Positions 23,667-31,203 of a DNA stretch of 44,110 bases are shown piece by piece. Under the pieces are notes generated by a model. It made no database searches and was not told the DNA's origin. It saw nothing but the letters and a program-made list of their open reading frames with translations. Within the stretch, counting starts at the first letter, position 1, and each line of letters starts with the position of its first letter. The position numbers and the translations under genes were made by a program. The DNA is taken from positions 1 through 44,110 of the forward strand of contig JACIYH010000019.1 in NCBI GenBank assembly GCA_014360055.1. Reading direction: 5' to 3'. This stretch comes from Bacillota bacterium (GTDB lineage Bacteria > Bacillota > Sulfobacillia > JACIYH01).

Positions 23667-24516
23667 CCAGGTTCCTGACTTCCTCCACGGGCACGCGGTA
23701 AACCCGCCCGCAAAAGTGGCAGCGCGCCTCCAGGACTTCCCCGGGGGCGGCATCGTCCAGATCTACGGTGGCCAGCGCCTCCAGCAGGCGCGCCCGCGTG
23801 CAGCGGCACCGGTAGAAGACGGGCTGCGGCGGCGAAAACATCACGTCAAAGCCGGAAAGGGCCCCCAGGATGATCTCCTCGGGGGTCTTTCCCTCTTCGA
23901 TGAGGGTGCTGGGGGCGGGGAGCCCGTGCAGGTTGGCCTCCAGCCGCTCCAGTCCCGAGGCCCCTTCCCCTCCCGGCAGCACCTGCACGAGCAGGCCGCC
24001 CGCCGCGCGCACGCGCCCCCGCGGCTCCACCAGCACGCCCAGCGCCACCGCCGAGGGGGTCTGCTCGGAGGTGGCCAGGTAGTAGGCGAGGTCCTTGCCA
24101 ATCTCCCCGCTCACCAGAGGGGCGCGCCCCGTGTAAGGCTCCTTGAGCCCCATGTCCCTGGTCACGTAGAGGTGCCCCGTCCCCACCCCCCGGCCCACGT
24201 CCAGTTTGCCCGGTGACGCGGTGGGCAGTTCCACGCCGGGATTCTCCACGTAGCCCCGCACCGCGCCCCCGGCCCGGCCCTCCGCGATGATGCCCCCCAG
24301 GGGGCCGTCCCCCACCACCCGGATGGTGATGCTCTCCTCACCCTTGAGGGTGGCCGCCAGCAGGGCCGCCCCCGCCAGGGCCCGTCCCAGGGCGGCGGTG
24401 GCGAGGGCAGAGGTACGGTGCCGCCGGCGGGCCTCCTGCACCACACCCGTGCAGCGCGCGGCGAGGGCCACCAGGGGAGGGTCCTTCACCACCGCCCGCA
24501 CCAGGTAATCCGTCAG
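23635..24516 (-). CDS. hslO: Redox-regulated holdase chaperone Hsp33
   Basis: About 293 aa. Hsp33 is activated by oxidation of four cysteines; they are present as YRCRC and RCHFC near the C-terminus. The body shows DYLVRAVVK at the N-terminus, GGIIAEGRAGG, GKLDVGRGVG, GEIGKDLAYYLATSEQTPSAV and VLVEPRGRVRAAGG. No ATG, GTG or TTG lies at the expected start; the reading begins at LTDYLVRA with CTG 24516, whose CTGA overlaps the spoVM stop. The next in-frame ATG upstream (24621) would read through all of spoVM in another frame and add a Gly/Pro-rich tail foreign to the family. A CTG start coupled to spoVM is therefore inferred. Confidence 0.93.
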   Translation of the reverse strand: MTDYLVRAVVKDPPLVALAARCTGVVQEARRRHRTSALATAALGRALAGAALLAATLKGEESITIRVVGDGPLGGIIAEGRAGGAVRGYVENPGVELPTASPGKLDVGRGVGTGHLYVTRDMGLKEPYTGRAPLVSGEIGKDLAYYLATSEQTPSAVALGVLVEPRGRVRAAGGLLVQVLPGGEGASGLERLEANLHGLPAPSTLIEEGKTPEEIILGALSGFDVMFSPPQPVFYRCRCTRARLLEALATVDLDDAAPGEVLEARCHFCGRVYRVPVEEVRNLVRPPAAPSPP

Positions 24517-24602
24517 GCGGCCCGGCGGCCGAGCACGCGGACCAGGACCCGCACCAGGGGCCCCAGCGCGCGGGGGACCCTGTACACCCGGAACCTGATC
24601 AC
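24513..24602 (-). CDS. spoVM: SpoVM-like spore morphogenesis peptide
   Basis: 29-aa peptide VIRFRVYRVPRALGPLVRVL..., starting at GTG 24602 behind GGGAGG. It aligns along its whole core with Bacillus SpoVM (FYTIKLPKFLGGIVRAML): FRVYRVPRALGPLVRVLV, with the central Pro, the LG pair and VR conserved, and the amphipathic helix with basic residues kept. SpoVM marks the curved forespore membrane and anchors SpoIVA for coat assembly. The position between rpe and the rpmB locus matches Bacillus. Its TGA overlaps the presumed hslO start. Confidence 0.82.
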   Translation of the reverse strand: MIRFRVYRVPRALGPLVRVLVRVLGRRAA

Positions 24603-24637
24603 CGCTTCCAGCCTCCCTCATGCCCAGGTCCCTCACA

Positions 24638-25420
24638 TTATATTCCCGGCGCGGAAGCGCGCGTGCGCGGCGAGCCGGGCCCGGGTGGTGCAGCCGGGCG
24701 AGGCGGCACAGCCGCGGGCGGCGTGGAAGCGCGCGTGCGCGGCGCAGCGGGCCCGGGCGGCGCGGCGCAGGCCGAGGCACGTAGCGCCCTGATGGCGGCG
24801 GCGTAATCGGGCGTGCCGAAGACGGCGGTACCCGCCACCAGGATGGTGGCCCCGGCGCGGCAGGCCGGGGGCGCGGTGTCGGGGGTGATGCCGCCGTCCA
24901 CCTCGATCTCGCCCGCCCACCCCTGCTCCCGCAGGCGGGAAACCTGCGCCACCTTCTGCAGGGTGGCGGGGATGAGCGCCTGGCCTCCGTAGCCCGGGTT
25001 CACCGTCATCACCAGCACCAGGTCGACAAGATCGGCCACGTAGGGAAGTACATCGGGGGCCGTGGCGGGATTGAAGGCGACCCCCGCCCGCGCCCCCAGG
25101 TCCCTGATGGCGCCCAGCACGCGGTGCAGGTGGGGGCAAACCTCCGCGTGCACCGTTATTATGTCCGCGCCCGCCTCCCGAAAGGAGGCCAGATGGCGCT
25201 CGGGGTTGGCCACCATGAGGTGCACGTCCAGGGGGATGCGCGCCAGGCGCCGGATGGCCGCCACCACCTGCTGCCCCACCGTGATGGGGGGCACGAAATG
25301 GCCGTCCATGACGTCGATGTGCAAAAGGTCGGCACCGGCGGCCTCCGCCTCCTGCGCCGCCTCCCCCAGGCGGGCGAAATCCGCGGCCAGCAGGGAAGGG
25401 GCCACCTTCACTTCGTTCAC
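24638..25420 (-). CDS. rpe: Ribulose-phosphate 3-epimerase
   Basis: About 260 aa TIM-barrel enzyme interconverting ribulose 5-phosphate and xylulose 5-phosphate. Motifs: APSLLAADF, HIDVMDGHFVPP, DVHLMVANPERH, VMTVNPGYGGQ, EVDGGITPDTA and AGTAVFG. The C-terminal ~45 residues (after AIRALRAS) are an Ala/Pro/Arg-rich tail with PRTRAS twice, encoded by two similar GC-rich DNA segments at 24650-24780; it is absent from ordinary Rpe. GTG 25420 lies behind GGAGGG; several similar RBS-GTG units precede it, so the start is ambiguous by ~15 codons. Precedes spoVM. Confidence 0.94.
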   Translation of the reverse strand: MNEVKVAPSLLAADFARLGEAAQEAEAAGADLLHIDVMDGHFVPPITVGQQVVAAIRRLARIPLDVHLMVANPERHLASFREAGADIITVHAEVCPHLHRVLGAIRDLGARAGVAFNPATAPDVLPYVADLVDLVLVMTVNPGYGGQALIPATLQKVAQVSRLREQGWAGEIEVDGGITPDTAPPACRAGATILVAGTAVFGTPDYAAAIRALRASACAAPPGPAAPRTRASTPPAAVPPRPAAPPGPGSPRTRASAPGI

Positions 25421-25508
25421 CAGGGTAAGCCCTCCTCGTTCACAGGGTAAGCCGTCCTCGTTCACCGGGGTAGGCCCCCTGCGTTACCAGGGTAGGCCCT
25501 CCTCGATC
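25405..25508 (-). repeat. Tandem ~23-bp repeat containing RBS and start codon of rpe
   Basis: On the minus strand four units of the form GAGGAGGGCYTACCCTGGTGAACGA occur head to tail between the end of rsgA and the start of rpe, with small differences. The first unit supplies the last codons and stop of rsgA; the last supplies the Shine-Dalgarno and GTG of rpe. Confidence 0.75.
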
Positions 25509-26350
25509 TCCTGTAGTAATTCCAGGTAGAGCCGGTGGCGCCAGGGCGCCACCCGCCCCTCCTCCACCGCTTCCCGCACGGCACAGCCCGGCTCCGCCCG
25601 GTGGTAGCAGTCTGCGAAGCGGCAGTGGGGGGCCAGTGCCACCATTTCGGGGAAAAGGGAGGCCAATTGGCGCGGGTCCACCCCGCCCAGTTCCAGTCGC
25701 GAAAACCCTGGCGTATCCGCGACCATGCCCCCGTTCACGTCGAGCAGGCGGGCCAGGCGGGTGGTGTGACGGCCGCGGCGGATGCGGGGGGAGATCTCCC
25801 CGGTGGCCAATCCCAGGCCGGGACGCAGGGCGTTCAGCAAGCGAGACTTCCCCACCCCGCTCTGGCCGGCCAGGACGGACACCCGGCCTTCCAGCAGGGG
25901 GTGCAGTTCCCCCAGGCCCTCGCCGGTGACCGCGGAGGTCACCACCAGCGGGTAGGGGACGGGATGGAACAGTTCCCGTACCCGGTCGCGCTCCTCCCCG
26001 GCCAGCAGGTCGGCCTTGCTCAGCACCATTACCGCCCCCACTTCCGCCTTCTCCGCCGCCACCAGCACCCGTCCTACGTGTCCCAGGTCGAGGGGCGGAT
26101 CCCGGTAGGAGAAAACGACCAGCACCTGGTCCACGTTGGCCACGGCGGGACGGTCAAGCAGGTTGCGCCGGGGGAGCACTTCCTCCACCACGGGAACCGG
26201 GCCCCCCGCGGCCACCCGTACCAGGTCGCCGGCCACCACGCCCAGGGCCTGGCGGCGCAGGCGACCCCGCAGCCGGCAACTCAGTTCCCGCCCTTCTACA
26301 CGTACCACCACCCGGTCGCTGTAGCAACCCAGTACCCGCCCCAGCACCAC
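25484..26350 (-). CDS. rsgA: Ribosome small-subunit GTPase RsgA
   Basis: 288 aa circularly permuted GTPase for 30S maturation. OB-fold N-terminus; G4-like LSKADLL comes before G1 GQSGVGKS, then G2/G3 GRHTTR and DTPGFS, showing the permuted order; the zinc site is CRFADCYHRAEPGC. GTG 26350 follows the prkC stop by 9 nt. The order prpC-prkC-rsgA-rpe is the conserved Bacillota arrangement. Its final codons lie in the tandem repeat before rpe. Confidence 0.96.
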   Translation of the reverse strand: MVLGRVLGCYSDRVVVRVEGRELSCRLRGRLRRQALGVVAGDLVRVAAGGPVPVVEEVLPRRNLLDRPAVANVDQVLVVFSYRDPPLDLGHVGRVLVAAEKAEVGAVMVLSKADLLAGEERDRVRELFHPVPYPLVVTSAVTGEGLGELHPLLEGRVSVLAGQSGVGKSRLLNALRPGLGLATGEISPRIRRGRHTTRLARLLDVNGGMVADTPGFSRLELGGVDPRQLASLFPEMVALAPHCRFADCYHRAEPGCAVREAVEEGRVAPWRHRLYLELLQEIEEGLPW

Positions 26351-26359
26351 CGACCGCCC

Positions 26360-28192
26360 CTACTTGAGAGTCCCCTCGGAAACCACCTGGCCATCGGAGG
26401 TGATCTGGACGGTCGCCTCCCCTCCCGCCCAGGTGACCAGGAGGGGGAAAGTAGAGCCGCCCGGCCTCTGGGCGGAATACACTACCGTGGTGCCCAGTTC
26501 GTCGGTCACCCTCACCTGCACCAGGTGGTTTTCCTCCGGCTGCCCGGGCACGGAGACCATCACCAGGGAACGGTGCACGGGCAGGGAAGTGCCCTTGCTG
26601 CGCAGGACCCTCACCACCGTGTCTCCCGGCACCGTCTGGCCCGCCGCCGGCTCCTGCCCGCATACCACTCCCTTGGGGAGGGCGTTGGGCACCTCCTCCA
26701 CCGCCCCCAGCGCCAGCCCCGCTTCCTTGAGGCGCACCGTGGCCTGGTCCACGCTCAGCCCGTACAGGGAGGGGACCATCACCGGTTTGGGCTCGGGGCC
26801 CGAGGACACCTCCAGGTCTACCGCCGAGCCCTTCACGGCGGGGTCACCCGCGCGGGGCCGCTGGGATATCACGGTGTCTTTGGCCACGGTATCGTGGTAG
26901 CGGAAGGTGGTCCTGATGTCCAGGCCGGCCGAGCGCAGGATTTCCTCCGCCTCCCGCAGGGTCTTCCCCTCCACCGCGGGTACCCCGCCCTTGACGAACT
27001 CGGGCCCCAGGCTGATCCAGAGCTTGACCATGCCGCCCTTCTTCACCGGTTCGCCTGGGTCGGGGTCCTGATCGATGACGTGGGAGACCTCCACCTCCGA
27101 AGAATAAAGCTGACCCACCACTTCGTACTGCATTCCCGCCGCCCGCAACTGCTCCTGGGCGGAGGCCAGGTCCAGGCGCAGGACGTTGGGTGTGGTGAGG
27201 GTGGGCACGTAGAGCCAGTTCAAGAAGACATAGCCGCCGTAGGCAAGCAACCCCAGGAGGATGACCACCAGGACCACCCAGGACAGCACGCGCGGCCGTA
27301 CGGTCCTGCCCTGGTGACGGGCCGCCCGACCGTTGCGCTGCCGGACCACCGCCTCACCTCCCCTCGCGGTCGTGGCCGCCCCCGACACCGCGCCCTGGAG
27401 GTCGGCCAGCATCTCGGCCGCCGATGGGTACCGCTCCTCGGGGTCCTTGCGCAGGGCCCGCATCACCACCCTCTCCAGGGCGGGGGGCGTGCCCGGCGAC
27501 AGCCGGCGTACGGGGGTCGGCTGCTCGTGCACGTGTTTCAGCGCCACGCTGATGGGGTTGTCCCCCTCAAAGGGGAGGCGGCCGGTGAGCATGCGGTACA
27601 GCACCACGCCCAGGGAGTACAGGTCGGCCTGCTGATCGCCCGGTTCCCCCTGCACCTGCTCGGGGGCCAGGTAGTGGACCGACCCCACGATGGCCCCCGG
27701 ATGGGTCACCGTGGAGGCGACCCCGGCCCGGGCGATGCCGAAGTCGGTCACCTTGACCTCTCCCGCCGGTGCCAGCAGGATGTTCTGGGGCTTGATGTCG
27801 CGGTGCACCACGTCGTGGGAGTGGGCGTGCTGGAGGGCCTCCGCCACCTGGGAGGCCACCCGCACCGCTTCGCCGGGCGGCAACGGTCCCCGCTCCAGGT
27901 GCTGCTGCAGGGTGTGGCCGGGTACGTACTCCATGACCAGGTAGTGCAGGTCCCCGTCCTGGCCCACGTCAAACAGGCTCACGATGTTGGGGTGGGAGAG
28001 ACAGGCGGCCGCCTTGGCTTCCCGGCGGAACCGGCGCAGGAACTCGCCATCGGCTGCCATCTCCGGGCGGAGCACCTTGATGGCCACCGTACGGCCCAGC
28101 CAGGTGTCCTCGGCCCGGTAGACCACTCCCATCCCGCCCGCACCCAGCCGCTCCAGGATCTGATAGCGACCCGCCAGCCTGGTGCCGATCAA
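26360..28192 (-). CDS. prkC: Ser/Thr protein kinase PrkC with PASTA domains
   Basis: About 610 aa. Kinase domain (residues ~10-270): LGAGGMGVVY, VAIKVL (Lys39), HRDIKPQN, DFGIARA, VGSVHYLAPEQ. A basic linker leads to one membrane helix (SWVVLVVILLGLLAYGGYVF), then three extracellular PASTA repeats (starting YVPTLTTPN, EFVKGGVPAVEG and VMVPSLYGLS) and a C-terminal beta domain. PrkC senses peptidoglycan fragments and controls germination and growth. TTG 28192 forms TTGA with the prpC stop behind GGGAGG, so kinase and phosphatase are coupled. Confidence 0.95.
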   Translation of the reverse strand: MIGTRLAGRYQILERLGAGGMGVVYRAEDTWLGRTVAIKVLRPEMAADGEFLRRFRREAKAAACLSHPNIVSLFDVGQDGDLHYLVMEYVPGHTLQQHLERGPLPPGEAVRVASQVAEALQHAHSHDVVHRDIKPQNILLAPAGEVKVTDFGIARAGVASTVTHPGAIVGSVHYLAPEQVQGEPGDQQADLYSLGVVLYRMLTGRLPFEGDNPISVALKHVHEQPTPVRRLSPGTPPALERVVMRALRKDPEERYPSAAEMLADLQGAVSGAATTARGGEAVVRQRNGRAARHQGRTVRPRVLSWVVLVVILLGLLAYGGYVFLNWLYVPTLTTPNVLRLDLASAQEQLRAAGMQYEVVGQLYSSEVEVSHVIDQDPDPGEPVKKGGMVKLWISLGPEFVKGGVPAVEGKTLREAEEILRSAGLDIRTTFRYHDTVAKDTVISQRPRAGDPAVKGSAVDLEVSSGPEPKPVMVPSLYGLSVDQATVRLKEAGLALGAVEEVPNALPKGVVCGQEPAAGQTVPGDTVVRVLRSKGTSLPVHRSLVMVSVPGQPEENHLVQVRVTDELGTTVVYSAQRPGGSTFPLLVTWAGGEATVQITSDGQVVSEGTLK

Positions 28193-29025
28193 CGATCGTC
28201 CTCCCAACTTGCCTCCGCCACCACCACTGTGATGTTGTCGGGCCCGCCCCGGGCATTGGCCAGCTCCACCAGGCGCGCGGGCGCCAGCGGGAGATCGCCC
28301 GCCGCCAGGATACCGGCCATCTCCGAGGAATCGACCACCCCGCTCAAACCGTCTGTACACAGGAGGAGGATGTCCCCCGGTTGTAGCTCCACCTCTATCA
28401 GGTCCACCTCAATGAGGTCCCCGGCGCCCAGGGCCTGGTCCAGCAGGTGGCGCTGGGGGTGGCGGCGGGCCTGCGCCTCTGTCAGCGCCCCCCGCCACAG
28501 CAGTTCCCCCACCCGGGAGTGGTCGCGCGTCAGCTGCCTGATGGTGCCCGGCCGGACGCCGCCCTCCTTGCCCACGCACGCGTCCGACCGCGTGCCCGTC
28601 GACCCTCCACCGGCCGGCGCGGCCGAGGGCGTCGAACCGGCCGGGCTGGGGGCGGCACGGTCGGGACGGAAAAGATAGGCGCGGCTGTCACCCACGTGAC
28701 CGATACTCACCGTCCCCGGGCTGAGCACGGCCAGGGTAAGGGTGCTGGCCATGAGTTCCCGGCGGGCTCTTCCCACCTCCAGGATACGCCGGTGGGCCGC
28801 CCAGATGGCGTCCCGCAGCACGGCGCGCCCCGCCCCGGCACGCAGACCGGCCAGGTGCTCGCGTACCACCTCCATGGCCAGGGCAGCCGCCACCTCCCCC
28901 GCCTGCATGCCGCCCAGCCCGTCCGCCACGGCGCAGGCCAGGCCGTCGGCGAGGTCCAGCACGAGGTAGGCATCTTCATTGCGAGCCCGCACCAGACCGC
29001 TGTCTGAAGCAGCCCAGGCCCTCAC
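28189..29025 (-). CDS. prpC: PP2C-type Ser/Thr phosphatase PrpC
   Basis: 278 aa metal-dependent phosphatase, the partner of PrkC. Motifs: RARNEDA, CAVADGLGGMQAGEVAA, GHVGDSRAYLF, QLTRDHS, CTDGLSG and GGPDNITVV. Between SRAYLFRPD and GTIRQLTRDHS lies a ~40-residue Ala/Gly/Ser/Pro-rich insert not usual for the family. The start is GTG 29025 behind GGGTGAAGGG. The minus-strand leader contains a GA-repeat (GAGAGAGAGAGG, near 29075-29090). In Bacillus rlmN lies between rsmB and prpC; here it is missing. Confidence 0.95.
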   Translation of the reverse strand: MRAWAASDSGLVRARNEDAYLVLDLADGLACAVADGLGGMQAGEVAAALAMEVVREHLAGLRAGAGRAVLRDAIWAAHRRILEVGRARRELMASTLTLAVLSPGTVSIGHVGDSRAYLFRPDRAAPSPAGSTPSAAPAGGGSTGTRSDACVGKEGGVRPGTIRQLTRDHSRVGELLWRGALTEAQARRHPQRHLLDQALGAGDLIEVDLIEVELQPGDILLLCTDGLSGVVDSSEMAGILAAGDLPLAPARLVELANARGGPDNITVVVAEASWEDDR

Positions 29026-29143
29026 CCCTTCACCCCCGCTCCCACAAGGTTCTCTTCAAAGACCCTCTATCCCTCTCTCTCTCTCAGTCCCGCGCGCTGC
29101 TTGGCCCAACACCCAGGTCGGGGCGCGCCCTTGCTCCGGCCGC

Positions 29144-30502
29144 TTATCCGTCTCTGTATTTACGCAGCCGACAAATGAAGAAACCGTCCACGCCGTGCCG
29201 GTGGGGCCAGAGTTGCAGCCACCCGTTCCTGCACTCCCCGACCAGGGCGGCCGGCACCCAGGGCCCGAGGTCGTCCACCGCGAACTCGGGATGCCGGGCC
29301 AGGAAGGCTTCCACCACCTGCTGATTCTCCTCGGGCTCGGTGGTGCAGGTCGAGTACACCAGCACTCCTCCGGGGTCCAGGGCGGCGGCGGCGCCATCCA
29401 GGATCTCCCTCTGCAGCGCGGACAGGGTGGCCAGGTCCTCCTCCCGCCGGCGCCAGCGCAGGTCCGGGCGCCGGGCCAGGGCACCCAGGCCGGAGCAGGG
29501 GGCATCCACCAGGATGCGATCGGCCCGCCCCTGCCAGGCCGGGGGCAGCAACTCGGCCAGCCGCCGGGCATCCCCCGCCACCGTGTGCAGTCCCCCCAGG
29601 CCCAGGCGGGCACAGCCCTCCTCCACCAGGCGCAGGCGCCCCGGGTGGACGTCCACAGCCAGCACCTCCCCATTACCACCCATCAGTTCGAGCAGGTGGG
29701 CGGTCTTGGTCCCCGGGGCACTGCAGGCGTCCACCACCCGCAGGCCGGGCCGGGGATCGAGCACGGGCGCCACCAGGGCGGAGCCCTCGTCCTGCAGGGA
29801 GAAGAAGCCCTCCCGGAAGGAGGGCAACTCTGCCACGGGCCGGGGGCTGTCCTCCAGGACGAAGCACTCGGGACGGTACCGTCCCGGCCTTACCCGCACC
29901 CCCTCGCCCTCCAGGCGCGCCAGCAGATCGGCCACCCCGATGCGGGTGAGATTACACCTCCCCGCCAGCGGGGGAGTGCGGTTGAGGGCCGCGCACAACG
30001 CCCCGGCCTCCCCCGCGCCCAGCCTGGCCACCCAGCGCCGTACCAGCCACTCCGGGCAGGAGTGCTCCAGGGAGATGCGCTCCACCTCCCCGGCCCCGGG
30101 GTCGGGCCCGGCCGGGCGGGGATCCCGGGCGATGCGGCGCAGGACGGCATTGACCAGGGAGGCGGTACCCGCGTGACCGTGGGCGCGGGCCAGTTCCACC
30201 GCCTGGGATACCGCCGCGTACGCCCTGCCCCCGCCGTACAGGAGCTCATAGGCCCCCAGGCGCAGGCTGTTGCGGACGGGCGCCGGCAGTTTCTCCAGGG
30301 GGTGACGCAGGTGACGGGCCAGGCTGCGGTCTATGGGCAGGAGGCGTCGCACCACCCCGTACGCCAGATCCTGGGCGAAGGCCCGCTCGCGGGCATCCTC
30401 CTCCCGGCGGCTCAGGCGGCTGAAGGCCACGTCCGCATAGGCGCCCTTCTCCACCTCAACGAGGACGCGCAGGGCCAGTTCCCGGCCGGGCGTGGCGGGC
30501 AA
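29144..30502 (-). CDS. rsmB: 16S rRNA (cytosine-967 C5) methyltransferase
   Basis: 452 aa. N-terminal NusB-like RNA-binding domain (residues 1-~140) and a Rossmann SAM-methyltransferase domain: VVDACSAPGTKTAHLLE (SAM site), LAVDVHPGR, DAPCSGLG and YSTCT, giving the two catalytic cysteines. TTG 30502 lies just after the stop of the upstream protease gene and behind GGGAGG. A cysteine-rich catalytic set and NusB fusion separate it from RsmF-type enzymes. Confidence 0.95.
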   Translation of the reverse strand: MPATPGRELALRVLVEVEKGAYADVAFSRLSRREEDARERAFAQDLAYGVVRRLLPIDRSLARHLRHPLEKLPAPVRNSLRLGAYELLYGGGRAYAAVSQAVELARAHGHAGTASLVNAVLRRIARDPRPAGPDPGAGEVERISLEHSCPEWLVRRWVARLGAGEAGALCAALNRTPPLAGRCNLTRIGVADLLARLEGEGVRVRPGRYRPECFVLEDSPRPVAELPSFREGFFSLQDEGSALVAPVLDPRPGLRVVDACSAPGTKTAHLLELMGGNGEVLAVDVHPGRLRLVEEGCARLGLGGLHTVAGDARRLAELLPPAWQGRADRILVDAPCSGLGALARRPDLRWRRREEDLATLSALQREILDGAAAALDPGGVLVYSTCTTEPEENQQVVEAFLARHPEFAVDDLGPWVPAALVGECRNGWLQLWPHRHGVDGFFICRLRKYRDG

Positions 30503-30503
30503 C

Positions 30504-31202
30504 TCAATCCTCCCGGCTGCGGGCCAGCATGAACATGCGCAGGAGCTGTGCCACCGCCATGGCCAGGGCCGCCACGTAGGTGAGGGCAGCCGCGTTCAGC
30601 ACCGCCCGCGCCCCTGCCAGTTCGCGCTCGGTGCGCAGGTACCCGCCCGCCTGCAGTTCTGCCAGGGCGCGGCTGGAGGCATTGAACTCCACGGGCAGGG
30701 TGATGGCCGTGAAGACCACCGCCCCCAGGAACAGGATCAGCCCCAGGTTCATGAGCGACCCCGACCCCATGATCAGCCCTATGAAGAAGAGGGGGATGGC
30801 CGCCTGGGAACCCAGGTTCACCACCGGCACCAGGCGGTTGCGCAGGGCCAGGGGACCGTAACCCACCGCGTGCTGGATGGCGTGCCCCACCTCGTGGGCC
30901 GCCACCCCCAGGGCGGTGATGGAGAGACCGTCGTGCACCCCGGACGAGAGGCGCAGCACGCGGTGCCGGGGGTCGTAGTGATCGCTGAGCACCCCCGGCG
31001 TGCGGGACACCTGTACGTCCCTCACCCCCGCGCGCCAGAGCAGTTCCTCCGCCACCTGGGCCCCCGTCTTACCCACGGAGGCCATGACGCGGGAGTACTG
31101 CTGGGCGGTGGAACTCACCCGCGCCTGGGCGTACAGGGAAAAGATGAACGCCGGGATCACGAAGAGCAAGAGCCCGGGGTCCATCCCGTAACCCCAGTAC
31201 AA
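30504..31202 (-). CDS. YugP-like zinc metallopeptidase, membrane protein
   Basis: About 232 aa. N-terminal membrane helix (GLLLFVIPAFIFSLYAQ), then RVSSTAQQYSRV, the protease motif AAHEVGHAIQHA, and three further hydrophobic stretches (GSQAAIPLFFIGLIMG, LGLILFLGAVVFTAITLPVEFNAS and the C-terminal AALTYVAALAMAVAQLL). Matches the DUF2/YugP (Zn_peptidase_2) family; PVEFNASSRAL is typical. TTG 31202 has AAAGGAGG at 9 nt; GTG 31211 is too near the same RBS. It is inserted between fmt and rsmB, where Bacillus lacks it. Confidence 0.92.
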   Translation of the reverse strand: MYWGYGMDPGLLLFVIPAFIFSLYAQARVSSTAQQYSRVMASVGKTGAQVAEELLWRAGVRDVQVSRTPGVLSDHYDPRHRVLRLSSGVHDGLSITALGVAAHEVGHAIQHAVGYGPLALRNRLVPVVNLGSQAAIPLFFIGLIMGSGSLMNLGLILFLGAVVFTAITLPVEFNASSRALAELQAGGYLRTERELAGARAVLNAAALTYVAALAMAVAQLLRMFMLARSRED

Positions 31203-31203
31203 G

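Noticed and set aside
25535-28678. Very long open frame of 1047 codons on the plus strand
   Set aside because: It is antisense to rsgA, prkC and prpC, its translation is Gln/His/Pro/Arg-rich with no domain, and it arises from GC-biased third positions of the real genes.
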